Shown: piece after piece, positions 26,197 through 34,624 of the stretch
Position numbering within the stretch: the first letter of the stretch is position 1
How the letters are laid out: the number at the start of each line of letters is the position of its first letter
Assembly (NCBI GenBank): GCA_910579865.1
Contig: CAJTXA010000023.1
Coordinates: 1-48,831, forward strand
Source: an uncultured Lachnospiraceae bacterium
GTDB lineage: Bacteria; Bacillota; Clostridia; Lachnospirales; Lachnospiraceae
Direction: 5' to 3'
DNA: 48,831 nt
The notes under the pieces: generated by a model
What the model saw: the letters and a program-made list of their open reading frames with translations, nothing else
What the model was told of the DNA's origin: nothing
Database searches by the model: none
Position numbers and translations under genes: made by a program

Positions 26197-27228
26197 TTAA
26201 CAGTGTTCTAAAACTACCCCATGTGCAATACCAGGCACAGTCCGGTTTTCATTAAAAGAAACCTTTGAAAGCAATGCACCAGTCGGAAGAAACAGCACCC
26301 GCTTCCAAGCTCCTTTTTCTACCTGCCGTAAAATATGAGCTGCAAACATTGCTCCACTGCATCCGCATCCACTTCCACCCGAATGTGTATCTTGTTTTTC
26401 TTGATTAAAAATCAAAATTCCACAATCGTCATGCTGTTTTGTAATATCAAATCCCTTTTCTTTTAAAAGAGAAAGTAAAAGGGTTTTTCCCACATATCCC
26501 AAATCTCCAGTAATAATTCGATCATAGTCTTCTGGTCTTCTGCCAAAATCCATAAAATTTTGATAAATGGTATCACAAGCTGCTCCTGCCATACATGCCC
26601 CCATATTCATAGAATCTTTTTGTCCATAATCAATCACTTTTCCTGTTGTCACTCCAGTCACTCTTGCATTTGGTCTTTTTTTATTCCCCCCATACATTCC
26701 TTCTGCTCCAACAATAACTGCTCCGCATCCAGTTACTGTCCAAGTAGCAGAAAGTGGTCGCTGACTTCCATAATTAAGAGGAAAACGAAATTCCTTTTCT
26801 GCTGCTGCAAAATGACTTGATGCTACTGCAAGCGTATAATCTGCATAACCTGCTGCGGTAATCATAGAAGCTAACATCAATCCCTCTCCCATTGTAGAAC
26901 AAGCACCGTAAATTCCAATAAGAGGAATTTCATATCCCATCAGTCCAAATGTGGAAGCTGTCATCTGTTCCAATAAATCTCCTGCAAATACATATCGCAT
27001 ATCCATTCGAGTTAATTTTGCTTTTTCTAATACTTTCTTTGCTGTTTGTCTTTGCAATTCTCCTTCTGCCTCTTCCCAAGTCTTCTTTCCAAAAAAACCA
27101 TCTTCCTCTACTTTGTCAAATAAGGGCCCAAATGGTCCCTCTCCTTCTTTTTTTCCAACAATTGCAGCCGCCTCTATTATAAACGGTGCTTTATCAAATT
27201 GAATACTCTGCCTTCCAACCACTGCCAT
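26197..27228 (-). CDS. spoVAD: Stage V sporulation protein AD
   Basis: A 343-residue soluble protein with a thiolase-like fold that binds dipicolinic acid. It shows VVGRQSIQFDKAPFIIEAAA at the start, YGACSTMGEGLMLASMITAAG and GAACDTIYQNFMDFGRRPEDY, all typical of SpoVAD; the C-terminal segment has GGSGCGCSGAMFAAH. It is the first gene after the intruding LytTR gene and its terminator, so it needs a promoter in the short gap at 27229-27293; a sigma-G promoter is expected but I could not identify a good match. spoVAEb follows. Confidence 0.95.
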   Translation of the reverse strand: MAVVGRQSIQFDKAPFIIEAAAIVGKKEGEGPFGPLFDKVEEDGFFGKKTWEEAEGELQRQTAKKVLEKAKLTRMDMRYVFAGDLLEQMTASTFGLMGYEIPLIGIYGACSTMGEGLMLASMITAAGYADYTLAVASSHFAAAEKEFRFPLNYGSQRPLSATWTVTGCGAVIVGAEGMYGGNKKRPNARVTGVTTGKVIDYGQKDSMNMGACMAGAACDTIYQNFMDFGRRPEDYDRIITGDLGYVGKTLLLSLLKEKGFDITKQHDDCGILIFNQEKQDTHSGGSGCGCSGAMFAAHILRQVEKGAWKRVLFLPTGALLSKVSFNENRTVPGIAHGVVLEHC

Positions 27229-27293
27229 ATTAAAACCCTCTCTCTTGTTAATTGAATTTTAGATTGTGTTTTCATTAGTATAAACTTTTTTGC

Positions 27294-27325
27294 AAAAAAA
27301 ATACAGCCAGAAGTATTTTCTGGCT
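27294..27325 (-). terminator. Intrinsic terminator of the LytTR gene
   Basis: AGCCAGAA (27305-27312) and TTCTGGCT (27318-27325) form a perfect stem with five bases in the loop; on the minus strand GTA and then eight T follow. It lies six bases beyond the stop. Confidence 0.88.
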
Positions 27326-27330
27326 ATACT

Positions 27331-28026
27331 CTATTTTGTCACTATGTATTGGTTGAAAAGTTTTTTCATTGTTGTATAATCCCGCTTACGTATATAAGCA
27401 GTTTCACCAGAATCCATAATAAAACTTGCCTCTTTCATTCCCCTAACATGAGCAATATTAATAAGATAACTCTGATGACAACGCAAAAAATTTTTATTTT
27501 GTAGTTCTTTTTCTATATTCCCCAATTTCCCATAAGTACGAATCTGCTGCCCATTCACAAGATGAAGCGTAATCGTAGTATTTTTACTTTCAAAATATTC
27601 GATATTTTGCAATGGCACTTTTATTTTTTCATTTCCTCTTGTATCCCTTACCACATACTCTTCGCTCTGCTTTAAAAACTTGTCCATAATATGGTGAATT
27701 TTCTCCAACTGAATTGGCTTTATTAAATAGCCAAGTGCATCCACCTCATAACTTTCCACTGCATATTCTGTACTGGAAGTTACAAATACAATCGGAGTAT
27801 TTTCCTTTCTTTCTCGCAGCTTTCGAGCAATGTCCATACCATTTTCCTTTCCAAGAAAAACATCGATAAAAAGCAATGCTATATCTGAATATTGTTCTAA
27901 CCCTTCCTGGCACATACACTTCCCGATTGTATAACCACTAATGTTCTTTTCTGCTAAAATATTCTCCACCATATCTGCAAGAATTTTACTGGAGGTATCA
28001 TCAACATCACAAATAATAATCGTCAT
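27331..28026 (-). CDS. LytTR-family response regulator (AgrA/VirR type)
   Basis: A 231-residue two-component regulator. The receiver domain (1-120) has acidic DVDD near residue 7-10, the phosphorylated aspartate in LLFIDVFLG (D55), VTSS and the lysine in YLIKPI. The LytTR DNA-binding domain follows (about 130-228) with IEYFESKNTTITLHLVNG, FLRCHQSYLINIAHV and the basic RKRDYTTMKKLF. No sensor kinase gene is next to it. I chose ATG 28026, eight bases after GGAG. Own promoter and terminator make it a single-gene unit placed between spoVAC and spoVAD. Confidence 0.9.
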   Translation of the reverse strand: MTIIICDVDDTSSKILADMVENILAEKNISGYTIGKCMCQEGLEQYSDIALLFIDVFLGKENGMDIARKLRERKENTPIVFVTSSTEYAVESYEVDALGYLIKPIQLEKIHHIMDKFLKQSEEYVVRDTRGNEKIKVPLQNIEYFESKNTTITLHLVNGQQIRTYGKLGNIEKELQNKNFLRCHQSYLINIAHVRGMKEASFIMDSGETAYIRKRDYTTMKKLFNQYIVTK

Positions 28027-28086
28027 ACAATCCACTCCAACGATTCAACAAGCAGATTTTCAACTTTATTTAACCATAACGTTTTT

Positions 28087-28115
28087 ACTGTAGCATAGAA
28101 ACTTCTTAAATTCAA
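28087..28115 (-). promoter_or_regulatory. Promoter of the LytTR gene
   Basis: TTGAAT (28110-28115) and TACAGT (28087-28092) with a 17-base spacer ending in TGC, an extended -10. Confidence 0.55.
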
Positions 28116-28150
28116 GAACCAGTATTTTACAGTGTTTCTTTTTGTTACAT

Positions 28151-28191
28151 AAAGCTGTCGTATATTCTATTCTTTTCTATACGACAGCTTT
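28151..28191. terminator. 14-bp hairpin after spoVAC
   Basis: Perfect arms 28151-28164 and 28178-28191 begin three bases beyond the spoVAC stop. The T run is on the plus strand, so for spoVAC the terminator is weaker, but it would still separate spoVAC from the LytTR gene. Confidence 0.65.
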
Positions 28192-28194
28192 TTT

Positions 28195-28647
28195 TTACAT
28201 TACTCCAACCATTTTTAAAACCCAATAAATTACACCTAATATCCAACTAGATACAATTCCATAAAGAATAACAGGGCCTGCGATTGTAAAAATCTTACAT
28301 CCCAATCCAAAAATCCATCCTTCTTTTTTAAATTCAATTGCTGTAGCTGCTACAGAATTTGCAAATCCAGTAATTGGTACAATTGCTCCTGCTCCCCCTA
28401 GCTTTACTAGTTTTCCAAACTGATTAAATCCTGTCAATAATACACTAATTAAAATCAAAGTAAGTAAATTCCACTTTCCTGCTGTTTCCTTGTCCATACC
28501 AAAAGATAAATAACCATTGATAAAATACTGTCCCAAAAGGCAAAACAATCCACCCATCCAAAAAGCATGAAACATATTTTTCCATATATTATGTTTTGGT
28601 GTAACTCGTTTTACCTCTTTTTCAAACCGTTGTTCCTTTGTCTCCAT
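28195..28647 (-). CDS. spoVAC: Stage V sporulation protein AC
   Basis: A 150-residue membrane protein of the SpoVAC type, which in Bacillus acts as a mechanosensitive channel in the spore inner membrane. After a basic start (KRVTPKHNIWKNMFHAFWMGG) come membrane segments and the signature GGAGAIVPITGFANSVAATAIEFKKEG. The ATG at 28647 is nine bases after GAGGTG; a GTG at 28659 overlaps that site. It lies 24 bases after spoVAB. A hairpin follows at once, so the next spoVA genes are separated from it. Confidence 0.95.
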   Translation of the reverse strand: METKEQRFEKEVKRVTPKHNIWKNMFHAFWMGGLFCLLGQYFINGYLSFGMDKETAGKWNLLTLILISVLLTGFNQFGKLVKLGGAGAIVPITGFANSVAATAIEFKKEGWIFGLGCKIFTIAGPVILYGIVSSWILGVIYWVLKMVGVM

Positions 28648-28671
28648 ATGGATGATCACCTCTTTTTATTT

Positions 28672-29100
28672 CTATACATCAATATTTAAAAATCCGCTTA
28701 ACTGTAAAAAAGCCCCAATTCCTCTTCCTAGTGCAATTCCTAATATTACATAACAAATCCCTTTTGAAAGTTGAACCCGTCTTGCATAAATTGAAGTAAT
28801 GTTCAAACTTTCTGCTAAAGACATCGCCAGCACTCCAACAAAAATTCCAATAAATCCACCTGTTATTATTAGCCCTACTTCCCCAATTGGAACTGTTACA
28901 GGAAAGAGAGAAAAAACAGTTCCTGCTAACGCTCCCAATGTAATACTGGTTTCATAATGTTTTGCAAATTCTGCAGTATGACTTTTTCCAGCCAGCCGTG
29001 CCACTACTCCAATTGTAGTAATTAAAGCTACAATACCTGCTGATACTGTTGCACCACCACTAGCTCCAATTACAATTAAAATCAATATTCTCCACCACAT
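28672..29100 (-). CDS. spoVAB: Stage V sporulation protein AB
   Basis: A 142-residue protein with four or five membrane segments (WRILILIVIGASGGATVSAG; GLIITGGFIGIFVGVLAMSL). The segment SLAESLNITSIYARR followed by GICYVILGIALGRGIGAF is characteristic of SpoVAB. It accompanies SpoVAA in the dipicolinate system. The ATG at 29100 begins 4 bases after the spoVAA stop, with GAGGTG ten bases before it. Confidence 0.88.
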   Translation of the reverse strand: MWWRILILIVIGASGGATVSAGIVALITTIGVVARLAGKSHTAEFAKHYETSITLGALAGTVFSLFPVTVPIGEVGLIITGGFIGIFVGVLAMSLAESLNITSIYARRVQLSKGICYVILGIALGRGIGAFLQLSGFLNIDV

Positions 29101-29104
29101 TTTC

Positions 29105-29731
29105 TTATTGCACCTCAATATGCTTATCCTTGCGGTTTACACCCTCAATCAATGTCTTATTAACATCATCTTCATATAACCGCATCTCTACTTCAACCGG
29201 TGTAGGGTCTGTTGTTATCTTCTTTCCGCCAAAATGGTTATAAAATATCAAGATTCCTAACACTAATCCAATCGAATAAGAAACCTCCAAAATAGTAAAT
29301 CCAGCGGCATCCTCTCCGATAACCTTTCGATATAATTCATCGAATATTGTTGTTACTCCAACATCATTATGAAAAGTCAAAATTGAAAAACCTGCTCCAA
29401 AAAAAGTAGTGAAACAAATAAATATAAATTTACTCCATCGTACCCATGGGGACTGTTTTTTTGGTTCCTCATAATCAATAATAAAGTCAATCTCACCTAA
29501 ATTTTGTATCTCTAGTTGTGGACAGATTTTATGAATTTCTTCAATTACTTTTAATACGGAAAATACATAACGATTATTTTTCTGATCTGGAATTTTAAGT
29601 AAACGAATTGCTTTTACTTTACTTAAAATATCTCGATTGGTACACTCCATATTGGCCACATCTGATAAAAAAATATCTTTCTGACAAACCTCTATATTTT
29701 TTGCGATCTTAAGATATAAGATATCACTCAT
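29105..29731 (-). CDS. spoVAA: Stage V sporulation protein AA
   Basis: A 208-residue protein of the SpoVAA type. A cytoplasmic N-terminal domain (SDILYLKIAKNIEVCQKDIF, then SVLKVIEEIHKICPQLEIQN) is followed by two membrane segments (FIFICFTTFFGAGFSILTFH and FTILEVSYSIGLVLGILIF), with a short acidic tail containing DPTPVEVEMRLYEDDVN. The ATG at 29731 shares ATGA with the stop of the small gene upstream, so they are translationally coupled; GAGG lies six bases ahead. Confidence 0.9.
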   Translation of the reverse strand: MSDILYLKIAKNIEVCQKDIFLSDVANMECTNRDILSKVKAIRLLKIPDQKNNRYVFSVLKVIEEIHKICPQLEIQNLGEIDFIIDYEEPKKQSPWVRWSKFIFICFTTFFGAGFSILTFHNDVGVTTIFDELYRKVIGEDAAGFTILEVSYSIGLVLGILIFYNHFGGKKITTDPTPVEVEMRLYEDDVNKTLIEGVNRKDKHIEVQ

Positions 29732-29904
29732 AACTGTCCTCGCTTTCCAAGAAAATCTTCCACCATTACAAGTGTTCCATTTATCTGTGGCTGTGCGAAA
29801 GCATGATAAATAAAATAGACCAATAATCCAATCAAGCAGATTGCTGCTATTACCAATAGCCAAAGTACAACATCATATTGTTCCTTTTTCATCACTGGTT
29901 TCAT
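29728..29904 (-). CDS. 58-residue membrane protein between sigF and spoVAA
   Basis: A short gene with one strongly hydrophobic segment (VVLWLLVIAAICLIGLLVYF, about residues 12-31), a basic N terminus (MKPVMKKEQ) and a soluble tail (QPQINGTLVMVEDFLGKRG). AGGGGTG lies about ten bases before the ATG at 29904. Its stop overlaps the start of spoVAA as ATGA, which marks it as a coupled gene, not a chance frame. Its position after sigF and before spoVAA places it in the forespore programme. I do not know a family; a role in placing or helping SpoVA in the membrane is inference. Confidence 0.78.
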   Translation of the reverse strand: MKPVMKKEQYDVVLWLLVIAAICLIGLLVYFIYHAFAQPQINGTLVMVEDFLGKRGQL

Positions 29905-30011
29905 AGCGTTCTTTCACCCCTCTCTTTTTCTCTGTCAGGCAAATTTTTTAAATTACTGTCTAGAACAGTTCTTTTATCTTCAGTATGGTTATTCTTTTTA
30001 AAAATTATACA

Positions 30012-30740
30012 TTACATTTTTCCCCTCATCCGAAGTAAAATCTTCTTTTCTAATCGAGATACCTGTACTTGACTAATTCCAAGTTCTTTTGCAACCTCTG
30101 TTTGTGTTTTTTCTTTATAATAACGTAAAATAATCAATTTTTTTTCTTCTACAGACAGTTCCTCTAAAAGCTGCTCTAACATCATATGATTTAAAAGGTT
30201 TTCTGTTTGTCCCACACTACTATCTTCCCGTGCCTCAATTTTATCCAACAAATAAATTTCATTTCCATCTCCTTGATACACAGTACGATAAATCGACTCC
30301 ACTTCTTCATTTGCTTCCATTGCCATAATAATATCCTCTACAGAAAGTTCTGTTGTTGCTGCAATTTCTTCCAATGTTGCATCCCTTCCAAGCTGAAAGG
30401 CAAGCTGTTCGGCTGCTTTTTTTATCTTCCATCCATTTTCTTTTAACGTTCGGCTTACTTTCACCATTCCATCGTCTCGTAAAAACCGTTTAATCTCACC
30501 TTGTATCATTGGTACAGCATAAGTAGAAAATTTAACATCATAGTTGGTATCAAACTTATCAATTGCCTTTAAAAGTCCAATACTTCCAATTTGAAATAAG
30601 TCCTCCAATTCGTATCCTCTTCCAGAAAATCTACGGACTATGCTCCAGATTAGCCCCATATTTTCCATAACCAGACGGTCTCTGGCCTCTTTATCTCCTT
30701 GATGTGCTGCCTCTATTAGACGAATTGTATCCTCTGCCAT
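30012..30740 (-). CDS. sigF: RNA polymerase sigma-F factor
   Basis: A 242-residue sigma factor for the early forespore. Region 2 has NMGLIWSIVRRFSGRGYELE, DLFQIGSIGLLKAIDKFD and FSTYAVPMIQGEIKRFLRDD. Region 3 begins VSRTLKENGWKIKKAAEQLA. Region 4 has RYYKEKTQTEVAKELGISQ and the helix QVSRLEKKILLRM. Length is normal. Its ATG follows the spoIIAB stop directly. It is kept inactive by SpoIIAB until SpoIIAA is dephosphorylated. A gap of 107 bases lies before the small membrane protein gene. Confidence 0.97.
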   Translation of the reverse strand: MAEDTIRLIEAAHQGDKEARDRLVMENMGLIWSIVRRFSGRGYELEDLFQIGSIGLLKAIDKFDTNYDVKFSTYAVPMIQGEIKRFLRDDGMVKVSRTLKENGWKIKKAAEQLAFQLGRDATLEEIAATTELSVEDIIMAMEANEEVESIYRTVYQGDGNEIYLLDKIEAREDSSVGQTENLLNHMMLEQLLEELSVEEKKLIILRYYKEKTQTEVAKELGISQVQVSRLEKKILLRMRGKM

Positions 30741-31181
30741 TTATAACTCCGGCTGCTTGCTGATAATCTTTCTCATTCGTACCACAGTTCCTTGGTTTGG
30801 TCTAGATTCCACTTCTAGTCCATCCATAAAAACTTCCATAAATACAAAACCCATTCCGGAGCGTTCTAATTCAGGTTTTGTTGTAAATAAAGGTTCCCTT
30901 GCCTGGGGTACATTTTCAATCCCACACCCCCAGTCAGTAATAATTAAATTTAATTCATTACGAATAAAATCCAATCGTGCTTCTACTCTTACGTTTCCTT
31001 TCTTTTTCTCATATCCATGGATAATACTATTTGTTACTGCTTCTGATACAGCCGTCTTAATATCTTCAATTTCCTCCAATGTAGGATTTAGCTGTGAAAC
31101 AAAAGCTGCCACTGCTACACGAGCAAAACTTTCATTTGCTGAAATACTGTCAAATTCCAGTATCATCTGATTTGTTTCCAT
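30741..31181 (-). CDS. spoIIAB: Anti-sigma F factor SpoIIAB
   Basis: A 146-residue GHKL-type kinase that binds sigma F and phosphorylates SpoIIAA. The ATP site is visible as EAVTNSIIHGY (N box), DWGCGI (G1) and ERSGMGFVFMEVF (G2). The ATG at 31181 is eight bases after GGAGGGG; a longer frame to 31229 lacks support. It sits between spoIIAA and sigF with almost no spacing. Confidence 0.96.
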   Translation of the reverse strand: METNQMILEFDSISANESFARVAVAAFVSQLNPTLEEIEDIKTAVSEAVTNSIIHGYEKKKGNVRVEARLDFIRNELNLIITDWGCGIENVPQAREPLFTTKPELERSGMGFVFMEVFMDGLEVESRPNQGTVVRMRKIISKQPEL

Positions 31182-31240
31182 AGAACATTCCCCTCCTTCA
31201 ATCAATTGTTCCTTTCTATTTCGAATCATTATTTGATCTG

Positions 31241-31555
31241 TTATTGTATCTCAAAAATTTCAATAATTTTATAAAGCCCGGAAATCTCCATAATTCGGTT
31301 AATATTCCTTCCAACTCCCGCTACTCCAACAAAACCTCCTCGTGCTTTCATTTTTTTATAACGTCCAATCAACATTCCAATTCCAGAACTATCCATAAAA
31401 ACAGTCTCACTAAAATCAAATAAAATTCCCTGAATCCCTTCTTCCTGAATCCATTCATCTGTTTTAAAACGGATTTGTGTTGCACAATGATCGTCTAATT
31501 CACTTCCCAATCGAACAATCAGAACCCCATCTCTGATTTCATAACTTTCCTGCAT
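31241..31555 (-). CDS. spoIIAA: Anti-anti-sigma factor SpoIIAA
   Basis: A 104-residue STAS-domain protein that frees sigma F from SpoIIAB. The phosphorylated serine is in VFMDSSGIGMLIGRY (residue 56 or 57). It leads the tricistronic spoIIA operon. A sigma-H promoter is expected upstream, but the 45 bases between the terminator at 31600-31643 and the gene show no clear match, so it may overlap the end of the preceding gene. Confidence 0.96.
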   Translation of the reverse strand: MQESYEIRDGVLIVRLGSELDDHCATQIRFKTDEWIQEEGIQGILFDFSETVFMDSSGIGMLIGRYKKMKARGGFVGVAGVGRNINRIMEISGLYKIIEIFEIQ

Positions 31556-31599
31556 CTTCTTTTCATCCTTTCTAAAAATTAAATTTCAACCCCATATAT

Positions 31600-31643
31600 A
31601 AAAAAAGAACGATTCTTTCCCTATGGGTTTTAAAATCGTTCTT
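31600..31643 (-). terminator. Intrinsic terminator of the TPR protein gene
   Basis: AAGAACGATT (31605-31614) pairs with AATCGTTCTT (31634-31643); on the minus strand a run of T follows. It insulates the spoIIA operon. Confidence 0.88.
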
Positions 31644-31695
31644 CTATGGAAACTTCCATTTTTCCCTTTGTTTTTTCAATTTTTCCTTTGAACCG

Positions 31696-33087
31696 TTAAT
31701 TTGTTTTATAATCTCTAGCATATTTTGCAAATCCATCATTTGGGAATCGTTCTAACACCATATCCATACATTCATTCCCTTTTTCTGCATCTCCAAGCCT
31801 TTGATAACACCGACCCATATAGTAAAGCAAAGCAGAATCCACTGCATTGGAATCTAGCAAAAATGCTCGTTGAAAACTTTCTAAAGCAGCTTCATAATTT
31901 TCCTGATTTCGATATTGATTATAGCCTGTATCATATAGCTGGCGAATTGCTCGTGTCACTGAATCCGTCCGAATCTGCTGATAAACAGCAGCATATGCTT
32001 CTGACTGTGTAAAAGCTTCATCTACTCCAACTAATACTTCTGCTGCCTCTAAATAATTTTCTTGTTCATAAAGCTGCATCGCCTGTAATAATTTCTCATA
32101 TTCTGCTGAAACATCTGGAGCTGCTGCATAGCTTTCTAGCTCTGTCTGCAAACTTTTTATCTGGTTAGAAAGTTCTTCTTTCTCTCGTTCTAATTCAGAA
32201 ACTTGTACACCATAACTACTTAATTGACTACTTGTATTTTCAAAATTCTTTTGATACTCCATTGACAATTCTTTCTCTTTTGCTGGAAGCATCAAAAACC
32301 AAGCAGCAGCGATTCCAATTGCAATTCCAATTACTACATTTAAAATAGTAAGACCACCTGTATTGGTATCCTTATAGTTGGTTGGTGGAATAATTACATC
32401 ATCTCCACTTATTTTTGGATTTGGCCGTTCCTGTGTTTTTCTGCTTTTTGTTTCTACCTTTTTCTCTTTTTCATTTAATACCCCATTTACTTCATTTAGA
32501 TACTGTAAAGTAAGAGGATTGTTTTTATCAATAGTAAGTGCCTTTTTTAACTGTTTTACAGCTTTATCATGTTCATTATTTTCTATATAAAGAAGTGCTA
32601 AAAGCTGATAGCCTTTTACTAAATTGGGATTCATATTTAATACCTTTTTTAACTGAATCACTGCCAAATCATGACTATCTTGTTTTGCATACGTAAGTGC
32701 TTGATTATATTTTTTAATTGTTTGATTAATAACTTCCAACTTTGATGCATTTTTTCGTACATCATTTAAATAATTATCTGCTATATTCTTCTCTGGTTGC
32801 AAATTCTTACTAATTACCCATTGGGAAAGAGCTGCTACTGCCTCTCCCATCTCAAAATAAACAAGTCCTAATAGATTTCTAGCATTGGTATTATTCTTAT
32901 TTAACTTTACACTTTGCCTTAAAGCATCTGCTGCTCCGGTCAAATCTCTTGCTTGTGCTTTCAAAAGCCCCTGATTATAATGAGCTTCAGAGCTGCGGAT
33001 AATCTTCTTATACATTGCCACATCCGTTCCACATTTATTGCAAAATTCACTCTCAGAAAGAACGGCATTACATTTATAACATCTCAT
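31696..33087 (-). CDS. Zinc-ribbon, TPR membrane protein
   Basis: A 463-residue protein. An N-terminal zinc ribbon has CYKC (residues 3-6) and CNKC (17-20). Cytoplasmic tetratricopeptide repeats cover about 30-210, for example ADALRQSVKLNKNNTNARNL and AVKQLKKALTIDKNNPLTL. A membrane segment lies near 250-270 (VVIGIAIGIAAAWFLML), followed by a coiled coil (about 280-325) and a second set of repeats outside the membrane. It is probably a scaffold; partners are unknown. ATG 33087 was chosen over an in-frame GTG inside the ribosome site. It lies downstream of folC and a small acidic gene. Confidence 0.82.
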   Translation of the reverse strand: MRCYKCNAVLSESEFCNKCGTDVAMYKKIIRSSEAHYNQGLLKAQARDLTGAADALRQSVKLNKNNTNARNLLGLVYFEMGEAVAALSQWVISKNLQPEKNIADNYLNDVRKNASKLEVINQTIKKYNQALTYAKQDSHDLAVIQLKKVLNMNPNLVKGYQLLALLYIENNEHDKAVKQLKKALTIDKNNPLTLQYLNEVNGVLNEKEKKVETKSRKTQERPNPKISGDDVIIPPTNYKDTNTGGLTILNVVIGIAIGIAAAWFLMLPAKEKELSMEYQKNFENTSSQLSSYGVQVSELEREKEELSNQIKSLQTELESYAAAPDVSAEYEKLLQAMQLYEQENYLEAAEVLVGVDEAFTQSEAYAAVYQQIRTDSVTRAIRQLYDTGYNQYRNQENYEAALESFQRAFLLDSNAVDSALLYYMGRCYQRLGDAEKGNECMDMVLERFPNDGFAKYARDYKTN

Positions 33088-33155
33088 GTTTCTTTCCACC
33101 TTAACTATATTCCGCTATGTCCTACTCGTTGTAACCATGTCACTCTATTCGCTTG

Positions 33156-33293
33156 TCATTTCTCTTTTTCCTTCATCATCTCAATCATAATATCTACTGC
33201 ATCTGTTAAATCATTATTATAAATTGCATCTTCTGCCTCTTCTACTTCTAAACTTGGATGAAATTTTTTAATCTCTGTATCAAAATCAATCAT
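33156..33293 (-). CDS. 45-residue acidic protein coupled to folC
   Basis: A short gene reading MIDFDTEIKKFHPSLEVE and ending in MIEMMKEKEK. It is acidic and helical, with EEAEDAIYNNDLTDAVDIM in the middle. GGAGG lies six bases before the ATG at 33293, within the end of folC, and the start overlaps the folC stop by 8 bases. Good ribosome site, overlap and bias towards charged residues support a real gene. No family recognised. Confidence 0.7.
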   Translation of the reverse strand: MIDFDTEIKKFHPSLEVEEAEDAIYNNDLTDAVDIMIEMMKEKEK

Positions 33294-34596
33294 AATAAGC
33301 CTCCATCTCCTCTTTTACTACCGCTTTAATCTGTCCTATTAGATAAAGAGAACCCACACAAAATAGTGTCCCTTTCTCTCCCTTTAAAAAAATCCCTTTC
33401 TTTAATGCTTCTTTTATATCTGTAATACAAACAATCTCTTTCTTTGTATATTTTGAAAAAATCTTCTGTATCAGTTCTAATTCTACCTTTCTGCTTCCTT
33501 CTATTTCAGTTAAAAGAAATATAGAAAACTCTGTCTGTTCACACAACTTTTGAATCATTGGTTCGAAATCTTTTTCTTTTACAACAGAAAATAACAATAC
33601 TTGTTTTCCCTTTTGTGGGATTTCTTTTACTGCTTCTATAAATGCTGTAATCCCTGCCATATTATGAGCACCATCTACAAAAACTCTTGGAAAAACCTCT
33701 TCCATTCGTCCTGGCCAAACAACTTTTTCTAATGCCCTTTGTACTTTGTCAGCTGATATTGGTGGTTCCTTTTTTAAATATTCTATTGCTCTTAAAACAA
33801 GTGCTCCATTTGCTGCCTGATAAGGTGCAGAAAAAGGCAGCGAAAAGTTGCTGTTACCATAATACCCACAATTCATACAAAAATCAATAGATTTCTGATG
33901 GATTTTTAAAATTTTATAATCTTTTTCTGTAATTTTTAGAGAAAAAGCCTTTTGTTTTTTTGCAATTTCCTCTATTACTTTTACTACAACTGGCTCTGTT
34001 CCCCAATAAATAACAGGTGTTTTTTCTTTGATAATTCCTGCTTTTTCAAATGCAATTTTTTCTAATGTATCTCCTAAAATCTCTGTATGATCGTAACTAA
34101 TTGAAGTAATTATAGTAAGAAGTGGATGCAAAAATACATTTGTTGCATCCAGTCTTCCTCCTAATCCTGTTTCCAATACAATATAGTCTACCTGTTCCTT
34201 TCGAAAAAGAAACATTGCCATTCCAAAAAGAAATTCAAAATACGCTGGATGCAAATAACCCTTTTGCACCATTTGTTCACTTGCTTGTTTTACCTTCTCA
34301 CATGCCATACAAAAGGTTTCTTTTGATATTTGCTGTTGGTTTATTTGAATTCGTTCTTCTAATACAATCAAATGAGGGGAGGTAAACAATCCCACTTTAT
34401 AACCAGCTTCTTGTAAGATTCTAGATAGGCAGACACAAACAGAACCTTTTCCATTTGTACCAGCTACATGAATTACTCCTTTTATCGTTCTTTCTATTCC
34501 AAGTATGTCCAATAATTTTTCTGTATTGGACAGCTCTGTTTTTTTTGTAAATTTGGGAATAGAATTGATATAAGTTACACATTCTTGATATGTCAT
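33286..34596 (-). CDS. folC: Folylpolyglutamate/dihydrofolate synthase
   Basis: A 436-residue Mur-ligase-type enzyme that adds glutamate to dihydropteroate or tetrahydrofolates. It has the P loop HVAGTNGKGSVC near residues 43-54, LFTSPHL, ETGLGGRLDATN and ITSISYDHTEILG. DGAHN, needed for ATP/glutamate binding, is at about residue 310. Length agrees with the family. It starts 28 bases after the GH2 gene and its own promoter is probably within or just after that gene. Confidence 0.95.
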   Translation of the reverse strand: MTYQECVTYINSIPKFTKKTELSNTEKLLDILGIERTIKGVIHVAGTNGKGSVCVCLSRILQEAGYKVGLFTSPHLIVLEERIQINQQQISKETFCMACEKVKQASEQMVQKGYLHPAYFEFLFGMAMFLFRKEQVDYIVLETGLGGRLDATNVFLHPLLTIITSISYDHTEILGDTLEKIAFEKAGIIKEKTPVIYWGTEPVVVKVIEEIAKKQKAFSLKITEKDYKILKIHQKSIDFCMNCGYYGNSNFSLPFSAPYQAANGALVLRAIEYLKKEPPISADKVQRALEKVVWPGRMEEVFPRVFVDGAHNMAGITAFIEAVKEIPQKGKQVLLFSVVKEKDFEPMIQKLCEQTEFSIFLLTEIEGSRKVELELIQKIFSKYTKKEIVCITDIKEALKKGIFLKGEKGTLFCVGSLYLIGQIKAVVKEEMEAYYD

Positions 34597-34624
34597 AATT
34601 AAACTCTCCTACCTTCTTTCTTTT

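Noticed and set aside
27229..27293. Sigma-G promoter for spoVAD
   Set aside because: Expected from known biology, but no pair of -35 and -10 boxes with correct spacing was visible.
31556..31604. Sigma-H promoter for spoIIAA
   Set aside because: No pair of boxes resembling AGGA and GAAT with suitable spacing was found in the short gap.
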